DNA from: Coccinella septempunctata
Lineage: Eukaryota > Arthropoda > Insecta > Coleoptera > Coccinellidae
Reading direction: 5' to 3'
Assembly (NCBI RefSeq): GCF_907165205.1
Contig: NC_058189.1
Location: 40,512,270 to 40,576,269, forward strand
Length of the DNA: 64,000 nucleotides
Position 1 is the first letter of the stretch. Each line of letters starts with the position of its first letter. Below the pieces are notes generated by a model, which was given only the letters and a program-made list of their open reading frames with translations, was not told the origin of the DNA and did not search any database. A program made the translations under genes and the position numbers. This document shows, piece after piece, positions 57,435 to 64,000 of the stretch.

Positions 57435-58774
57435 CAGAGCCGGAGCGAGGGCGTGGCGAGAGAGGCGGTCGCCACGGGCGCTAGCGATCTGGGGGCGCAA
57501 AATAAAAATAATAAAAAAACAGTATTCTCTCCAATTGACTATTTTTCATTTAATATTTAACACAAAACATAATATTAAATTAATGTGAACGTAAACGAAT
57601 ACTATACAGGTGGGATTGTGAATAACGTCCGTAGTCCACAGCATTGACTGGAGAATAATAATCAAATACTTAATAATAATAAATTATTAAGATATAGTCC
57701 ACACCATCAGTCTGAAAACAGAATGCGTCGCCACAGCCTTCTAAAGAATGTCTCTGTTGACGGATGTGGCGTCGCATAACAACCAACGCGATAACAAAGG
57801 CTATGTCGAGATATACATACTTACAAAAAAACTATCGGAGACCGATTGGGGCGCAAAACCATAGCCGATTGGGGGTATTTCCTTCAGAACATAGACAACA
57901 GTAGCTCCTTTTATCGCAGACAACGCTCGTGCATTTGTGTTTCTAAGGGTTTTACTTCTTCTTATTATAATATATACTAAGTTATTGAGTGAAAATATAA
58001 TATGAGCCTGGAAATCATTCGAACTGGAGAGCTTGTAAATTATCACAGATAGAGGTTACAGAAGAGGAAAAGAGAAGAAAAATAAAATAGCCTGGAGGAG
58101 AAGCTGATGATGAAACATTTTAATTTTGACTAGAAGAATAAGCTGAAAAAGGACCTCATTCAAGTATTGAACTATATTTCACTGCAACTTGAAGAAAGAT
58201 TCAGTGTTTTGCCAGAAGTTTCTGAAGACAGCTTCCTCGAGGGAATATTTTCGCAAGGCTTTCTACTTGGCGAACTAAACAAGAAAGCATTGAAGTATAG
58301 TCCCGATTCAGATCCATACAAATTTGTGGCCGCTCAAAATATTCTTGACTTTATCAGTAACTACAGCTGCCACAGCTACATATTAACGTTCTTTCAACAA
58401 ATTGAAATTAGTGGAAACCTATTTAAGGTCTTCCACTGGACAGGAAAGGCTGACTTATTTAGCATAGCAGTCCCATCAATAGAAAAGAAAAAGAATCACG
58501 ACATCATTGATATTCTTGCAGAAACCAAAGCAAGAAAAGTCAAATTATAGTTCATTTTGAATGCATGTTATTGTTATTTCGTATCCCTTTTATTTTGATT
58601 ATTTGATTATTCCTTTTATTATTAATTTCTTTAAAATGGGAAAAAATTTTCCGAGCAAAAAAAGCTTGGTATTCGATTATGAAAGATAAATACAAATCAA
58701 CATAAGAAAGAGAATTTCTTAGGGGCGCATTATGAGAATTCGCCACAGGCGCCAGAATCCTAGTTCCGGCTCTG
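57435..58774 (+). mobile_element. hAT transposon, internally deleted
   Basis: The ends CAGAGCCGGA and TCCGGCTCTG are flanked by a perfect 8-bp duplication, TTATCAGC (57427-57434 and 58775-58782). Short TIRs beginning CAG and an 8-bp TSD are diagnostic of hAT. The subterminal regions are GC-rich (GCGAGGGCGTGGCGAGAGAG on the left, GGGGCGCA on both sides). One transposase fragment remains (58134-58550). Confidence 0.9.
58134..58550 (+). pseudogene. hAT transposase fragment (ZMYM1/DUF4371-like)
   Basis: The open stretch contains KNKLKKDLIQVLNYISLQLE, ERFSVLPEVSEDSF and an all-helical region ending with KFVAAQNILDFISN and FQQIEISGNLFKVF. The pattern (L..EL..RF followed by helices) resembles the insertion domain and linker before the C-terminal dimerisation domain of hAT transposases. 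No catalytic DDE motif or zinc finger is present. The assignment leans on the surrounding hAT ends. Confidence 0.55.
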
Positions 58775-58975
58775 TTATCAGCAAAGATTAATTTCGATGA
58801 ATCTATATTCTGAAAATCATTCTATTCTATTCTATTATACAGGTTCGCCTGAGTCAATCTTGCAAATCCACCCAAAATTATGCAGAGAAGTAAAAAAAAT
58901 ATTTTCAAGGAATTTATTTTCATCATATTCTCCGGGAAATTGAAAAAAAAACGAACCAGAAGAATATCTCATATA

Positions 58976-59591
58976 CAGGATGAATCTTTGAATTTTACAA
59001 ATATTTGTATAGTATATTCTTGCAATCAAAAGAAACACTTTTTCTTATCATTTTTTCCTAATCGGCTCGGATTAAAAGATGCAGGCTGTTGAAGCACCCT
59101 AAATATGTTTCTCACAAACGGTTTTATCGAATGAAATAAATTTCGGAATATATAATAGTTTTTCATTTATTTCATGAATCTTTTTCGGATACAATTGTAT
59201 CTGTGTATGTGTGTGTTCTTAAGAACACCCACGTTTTCCAGTTTTCTCATTATGACCATTACCTATCATAAAAATACCAAAAGTTCAAATAATCCAACTC
59301 TTGAAACTAATGTAATGAATATTTATTATTTAAATTTTGAACATTTTGTAAAATGAGAGTATTCTTCATATTTTGTCCTATAATGCGCCGTTTCTGAGTT
59401 ATTCGATGTTCAAAAATTAATGTGAATATTGAGAAATTGCGTACTTCGGCTGAATACAACTCTGTTTAAAAAATCAACAGATGTATAGTGTCACAGATTT
59501 AGCTAGTTATTCTGAAGGTAATTTTGTTTTTGGTTTGGAAAAAAAGTGTATCTGTTAAAATATTAGTACGTGCCAAAGACTCACTCTGTAT
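58976..59591. mobile_element. MITE, dispersed family copy 2
   Basis: The ends TACAGGATGAATCTTTGAA and (complement) TACAGAGTGAGTCTTTGGC form short diverged TIRs. The interior shares long blocks with 13284-13590 (AATCGGCTCGG, TTTCTCATTATGACCAT). A solo tip of this type is seen near 56442. Non-coding. Confidence 0.7.
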
Positions 59592-60009
59592 AAGGTTTTT
59601 TATTCATTGAATGATTTTTATTGCTATTATAACAATGAATAAAGTCATTTTGTGGGATTCAGGTAGAAATAAAAGGTTTGTTTCAGTTTTTATATGAACA
59701 AAATATCTAACAAAGTCGTTGTCAATATAGCATATGTATGTGTTTTACCAGAGGTTAGTGTAACGGGGTACCAATTCGGCGTATGATACAAGAGCTCACA
59801 GAAAAACCGTGGTGATGTTAGCTCCCGGCCGGCCAGCTCCAAAACGACTATTCCACCACGGTCAATACCGTGTCTACCGTATCGATGCTGCAATCGATTA
59901 ATTTTTTCCCCCATTTAGAATAGGATGCTGAACGAATGATTAAATATAAGCAGAGAAGGATGAACTGATTTCAAATTACGTATTTCTCTTCTTCTATTCG
60001 CAATATTTC

Positions 60010-62620
60010 AACTCCAAGGATCAAAATAATCCATTATACTGTCTATAACGAAGCGCATTTTCTCTGTCAGTTTAAAATGGCCGGCCAAGAAAATTGATAT
60101 AAAAGGTGTATAGAGGAATGTTTCAGATGTACTACGAAAAATTTTCGTTTCATTCTGACACTTCTAGACAGCCAGCTCCAAGAATCGAAACGAACCTATA
60201 TTCTGTCTATCACGGAGCGGATGTTCCCCATTTTTTTTCGATAGTTTAAAATGGCCGGCCAAGAAAATTGATATAAAAGGTGTATAGAGGAATGTTTCAG
60301 GTGTACTAGGAAAAATTTTCGTTTCATTCTGACACTTCCAGACCCCCAGCTCCAAGAATCGAAACGAACCTATATTCTGTCTATCACGGAACGGATGTTC
60401 CCCATTTTTTTTCTATAGTTTAAAATGGCCGGCCAAGAAAATTGATATAAAAGGTGTATAGAGGAATGTTTCAGATGTACTAGGAAAAATTTTCGTTTCA
60501 TTCTGACACTTCCAGACCCCCAGCTCCAAGAATCGAAACGAACCTATATTCTGTCTATCACGGAATGGATGTTCCCCATTTTTTTTCTATAGTTTAAAAT
60601 GGCCGGCCAAGAAAATTGATATAAAAGGTGTATAGAGGAATGTTTCAGATGTACTAGGAAAAATTTTCGTTTCATTCTGACACTTCCAGAGCCCCAGCTC
60701 CAAGAATCGAAACGAACGTATATTCCTTCTATCACCGAGCGTATGTTTCCCATTTGTTTTCGATAGTTTAAAATGGCCGGCCAAGAAAATTGATATGAAA
60801 GGTGTATAGAGGAATGTTTCAGATGTACTGGGAAAAATTTTTGTTTCATTCTGACACTTCTAGACCCCCAGCTCCAAGAATCGAAACGAACGTATATTCC
60901 TTCTATCACGGAGCGTATGTTCCCCATTTGTTTTCGATAGTTTAAAATGGTCGGCCAAGAAAATCGATATAAAAGGTGTATAGAGGAATGTTTCAGATGA
61001 ACTAGGAAAAATTTTCGTTTCATTCTGACACTTCTAGACCCCCATCTCCAAGAATCGAAACGAACCTATATTCTGTCTATCACGGAACGGATGTTCCCCA
61101 TTTTTTTTCTATAGTTTAAAATGGCCGGCCAAGAAAATTGATATGAAAGGTGTATAGAGGAATGTTTCAGATGTACTAGGAAAAATTTTCGTTTCATTCT
61201 GACACTTCCAGAGCCCCAGCTCCAAGAATCGAAACGAACCTATATTCTGTCTATCACGGAATGGATGTTCCCCATTTTTTTTCTATAGTTTAAAATGGCC
61301 GGCCAAGAAAATTGATATAAAAGGTGTATAGAGGAATGTTTCAGATGTACTAGGAAAAATTTTCGTTTCATTCTGACACTTCCAGAGCCCCAGCTCCAAG
61401 AATCGAAACGAACGTATATTCCTTCTATCACCGAGCGTATGTTTCCCATTTGTTTTCGATAGTTTAAAATGGCCGGCCAAGAAAATTGATATGAAAGGTG
61501 TATAGAGGAATGTTTCAGATGTACTGGGAAAAATTTTTGTTTCATTCTGACACTTCTAGACCCCCAGCTCCAAGAATCGAAACGAACGTATATTCCTTCT
61601 ATCACGGAGCGTATGTTCCCCATTTGTTTTCGATAGTTTAAAATGGTCGGCCAAGAAAATCGATATAAAAGGTGTATAGAGGAATGTTTCAGATGAACTA
61701 GGAAAAATTTTCGTTTCATTCTGACACTTCTAGACCCCCATCTCCAAGAATCGAAACGAACCTATATTCTGTCTATCACGGAACGGATGTTCCCCATTTT
61801 TTTTCTATAGTTTAAAATGGCCGGCCAAGAAAATTGATATGAAAGGTGTATAGAGGAATGTTTCAGATGTACTAGGAAAAATTTTCGTTTCATTCTGACA
61901 CTTCCAGAGCCCCAGCTCCAAGAATCGAAACGAACGTATATTCCTTCTATCACCGAGCGTATGTTTCCCATTTGTTTTCGATAGTTTAAAATGGCCGGCC
62001 AAGAAAATTGATATGAAAGGTGTATAGAGGAATGTTTCAGATGTACTGGGAAAAATTTTTGTTTCATTCTGACACTTCTAGACCCCCATCTCCAAGAATC
62101 GAAACGAACCTATATTCTGTCTATCACGGAACGGATGTTCCCCATTTTTTTTCTATAGTTTAAAATGGCCGGCCAAGAAAATTGATATGAAAGGTGTATA
62201 GAGGAATGTTTCAGATGTACTAGGAAAAATTTTCGTTTCATTCTGACACTTCCAGAGCCCCAGCTCCAAGAATCGAAACGAACGTATATTCCTTCTATCA
62301 CCGAGCGTATGTTTCCCATTTGTTTTCGATAGTTTAAAATGGCCGGCCAAGAAAATTGATATGAAAGGTGTATAGAGGAATGTTTCAGATGTACTGGGAA
62401 AAATTTTTGTTTCATTCTGACACTTCTAGACCCCCAGCTCCAAGAATCGAAACGAACGTATATTCCTTCTATCACGGAGCGTATGTTCCCCATTTTTTTT
62501 CGATAGTTTAAAATGGCCGGCCAAGAAAATTGATATGAAAGGTGTATAGAGGAATGTTTCAGATGTACTAGGAAAAATTTTCGTTTCATTCTGACACTTC
62601 TAGACCCCCAGCTCCAATAT
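60010..62620 (+). repeat. 174-bp tandem array, 15 units
   Basis: The marker TTTAAAATGG recurs at 60071 and then every 174 bp exactly to 62507, with no indel. Units carry GGCCGGCC, AAGAAAATTGATAT, GGTGTATAGAGGAATGTTTC and CAGCTCCAAGAATCGAAACG. Two main variants alternate (CCTATATTCTGTC and CGTATATTCCTTC). The outermost left unit (60010-60070 part) is the most diverged. Units abut without spacers, so this is a satellite and not a CRISPR array. Confidence 0.95.
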
Positions 62621-62621
62621 A

Positions 62622-63145
62622 CATTCTTTTCGATTCTTGGAGCTGGGGGTCTAGAAGTGTCAGAATGAAACAAAAATTTTTCCTAGTTCATCTGAAACAT
62701 TCCTCTATACACCTTTTATATCAATTTTCTTGGCCGGCCATTTTAAACTATAGAAAAAAAATGGGGAACATCCGCTGCTATAGACAGAATATAGGTTCGT
62801 TTCGATTCTTGGAGCTGGGGGTCTAGAAGTGTCAGAATGAAACGAAAATTTTTCCTAGTACATCTGAAACATTCCTCTATACACCCTTTATATCAATTTT
62901 CTTGGCCGGCCATTTTAAACTATCGAAGAAAAATGGGGAACATCCGTTCCGTGATAGACCGAATATAGGTTCGTTTCGATTCTTGGAGCTGGGGGACTAG
63001 AAGTGTCAGAATGAAACGAAAATTTTTCCTAGTACATCTGAAACATTCCTCTATACACCCTTTTTATCAATTTTCTTGGCCTGACATTTCAAACTGACAG
63101 AGAAACATGCGCTTCTTTATAGACAGTATAATGGATTATTTTGAT
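62622..63145 (-). repeat. Inverted part of the 174-bp array, ~3 units
   Basis: The same units run in reverse, with CCATTTTAAA at 62738 and 62910 and a diverged form near 63083 (spacing 172-173). The junction with the forward array is at about 62618-62630, where CAGCTCCAA meets TTCGATTCTTGGAGCTGG. Confidence 0.95.
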
Positions 63146-63370
63146 CCTTGGAGTTGAAATATTGCGAATAGAAGAAGAGAAAAACGTAATTTGAAATCAG
63201 TTCATCCTTCTCTGCATATATTCAATCATTCGCTTAAGCATCCTATTCTAAATGGGGGAAAAAATTAATCGATTGCAGCATCGATACGTTAGACACGGTA
63301 TTGACCGTGGTGGAATAGTCGTTTTGGAGCTGGCCGGCCGGGAGCTAACATCACCACGGTCACAGAAAAA

Positions 63371-63685
63371 CCTCAGTAAAAAACCCTGTCTCCGCGAGGA
63401 GTGTAGTGATATCAATTTTGTTTACAGAATAAGATTCTTATAGTTAAGGGCACATTCCCATTGACATAAAATTTTTTATCCTCTGTGCATCTCGAAATCA
63501 TATCTCAAACAAAAAAAGGCAAACAAAGAGAAAAAAAAGAAAATGATACAGCTTCACTCAAACTAATTCAAAGACTTAATGATGACTCAAGAAAAAATAT
63601 ATAACAATACATAACCAGTTTCCCACTCGCAGTGTGGGGGATATCATATCTGCGTCGTCAAAAATCTGCGGATTTTGGTGAAGGA
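63371..63685. other. Unassigned DNA
   Basis: Nothing recognised. Confidence 0.4.
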
Positions 63686-63713
63686 TCTCTCTCTCTCTCT
63701 CTCTCTCTCTCTT
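63686..63713. repeat. (CT)n microsatellite
   Basis: About 13 CT units. Confidence 0.95.
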
Positions 63714-63719
63714 CAGTAC

Positions 63720-64000
63720 CGTAGATTCGGGTGACTTGGGACGATTTTGAAATTCAACTTGTCATATTTCAAAAACGGTGACCTATTTTCATCTGAGACA
63801 GAGGTTCAAATATGCTAAATGACTCAGACAATTGATTAGGATATATACCATGCATCAGAATTCGGATATAAATTTAAAAAAAAAAATATACTTGTCCCAA
63901 GTCACCCACCGAGTTGGGAGGCTTGGGACATAAGTTTAAATCCATTGATTCCTCAACTCTAAAATGAAATAGGTGACTTGGGAAATGATACACGCCTATT
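63720..64000. repeat. Inverted GGTGACTTGGGA motifs
   Basis: GGTGACTTGGGAC at about 63730, its complement at about 63893 and a further forward copy at about 63971. This may be the start of a TIR element that continues beyond the window. Confidence 0.4.

Larger units (their letters stand above)
59807..63359. mobile_element. Foldback element carrying an internal 174-bp satellite
   Basis: The ends CCGTGGTGATGTTAGCTCCC and its exact complement are flanked by an 11-bp duplication, TCACAGAAAAA (59796-59806 and 63360-63370). The outer arms (about 59807-60010 and 63145-63359) pair well. Between them lies a tandem array of 174-bp units that reverses orientation near 62622. Each arm also holds an internal inverted copy of the tip (CACCACGG at 59851-59858 region). 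A 9-11-bp TSD and tandem repeats within long TIRs recall Drosophila FB elements and Mutator-like elements; superfamily is inferred. No transposase is encoded. Confidence 0.9.

Noticed and set aside
60544..62673. Long minus-strand ORFs (up to 187 codons) repeated through the array
   Set aside because: They follow from a 174-bp unit (58 codons exactly) that happens to lack a stop in one frame; the codons repeat with the satellite and there is no start or domain of their own.
60010..63145. CRISPR-like array
   Set aside because: The units are contiguous 174-bp repeats with no unique spacers, in eukaryotic DNA within a transposon.

Overview
The window is AT-rich animal DNA with almost no recognisable host coding sequence and a dense, nested population of transposable-element relics. 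Penelope-like elements, Crypton-type tyrosine-recombinase elements, a THAP-encoding P-like element, Tc1/mariner elements with very long terminal inverted repeats (TIRs), a hAT relic and several non-LTR lineages together suggest an insect. A beetle is my guess and is not proven by anything in the window. No operon-like structure, rRNA or CRISPR array is present.

Layout. 0.8-2.2 kb: a TA-flanked foldback element. 2.9-7.4 kb: a nearly full-length non-LTR retrotransposon (intact ORF1, broken ORF2, pentanucleotide tail). 8.9-12.8 kb: Penelope and non-LTR fragments on the minus strand. 13-20.6 kb: dispersed repeats and two foldback elements, one holding a LINE 3' end and one holding the start of a Tc1/mariner-type transposase. 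22.29-22.41 kb: the only candidate host exon. 22.9-25.5 kb: a Crypton relic carrying a P-like element with perfect 8-bp target-site duplications (TSDs). 25.7-29.8 kb: LINE fragments, a second Crypton relic and palindromic repeats. 32.9-34.7 kb: an RTE-like LINE on the minus strand. 36.8-37.6 kb: a tRNA-like hairpin repeat and a MITE. 39.1-41.7 kb: a Penelope element split by a LINE that encodes a restriction-like endonuclease.

42.65-49.31 kb: a complete but degenerate Ty3/gypsy element, whose right-hand TSD was itself the target of a 2.86-kb Tc1/mariner element with ~810-bp TIRs. 50-59.6 kb: a foldback element, a second Penelope copy, a GC-rich palindrome cluster, two abutting TIR elements, a hAT relic with 8-bp TSDs, and a MITE. 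59.8-63.4 kb: a 3.55-kb foldback element with an 11-bp TSD and an internal 174-bp satellite, 15 units one way and about 3 the other.

The genes do not form a pathway. Almost every coding trace is a mobile-element protein (reverse transcriptase, GIY-YIG or restriction-like endonuclease, integrase, DDE transposase, tyrosine recombinase), and nearly all are disabled by stops, frameshifts or deletions. The main value of the window is the insertion chronology preserved in the TSDs and the unusual architectures: satellite inside a foldback, very long-TIR mariner, and P-like inside Crypton. All family assignments come from reading motifs by eye; none was tested by a database search.
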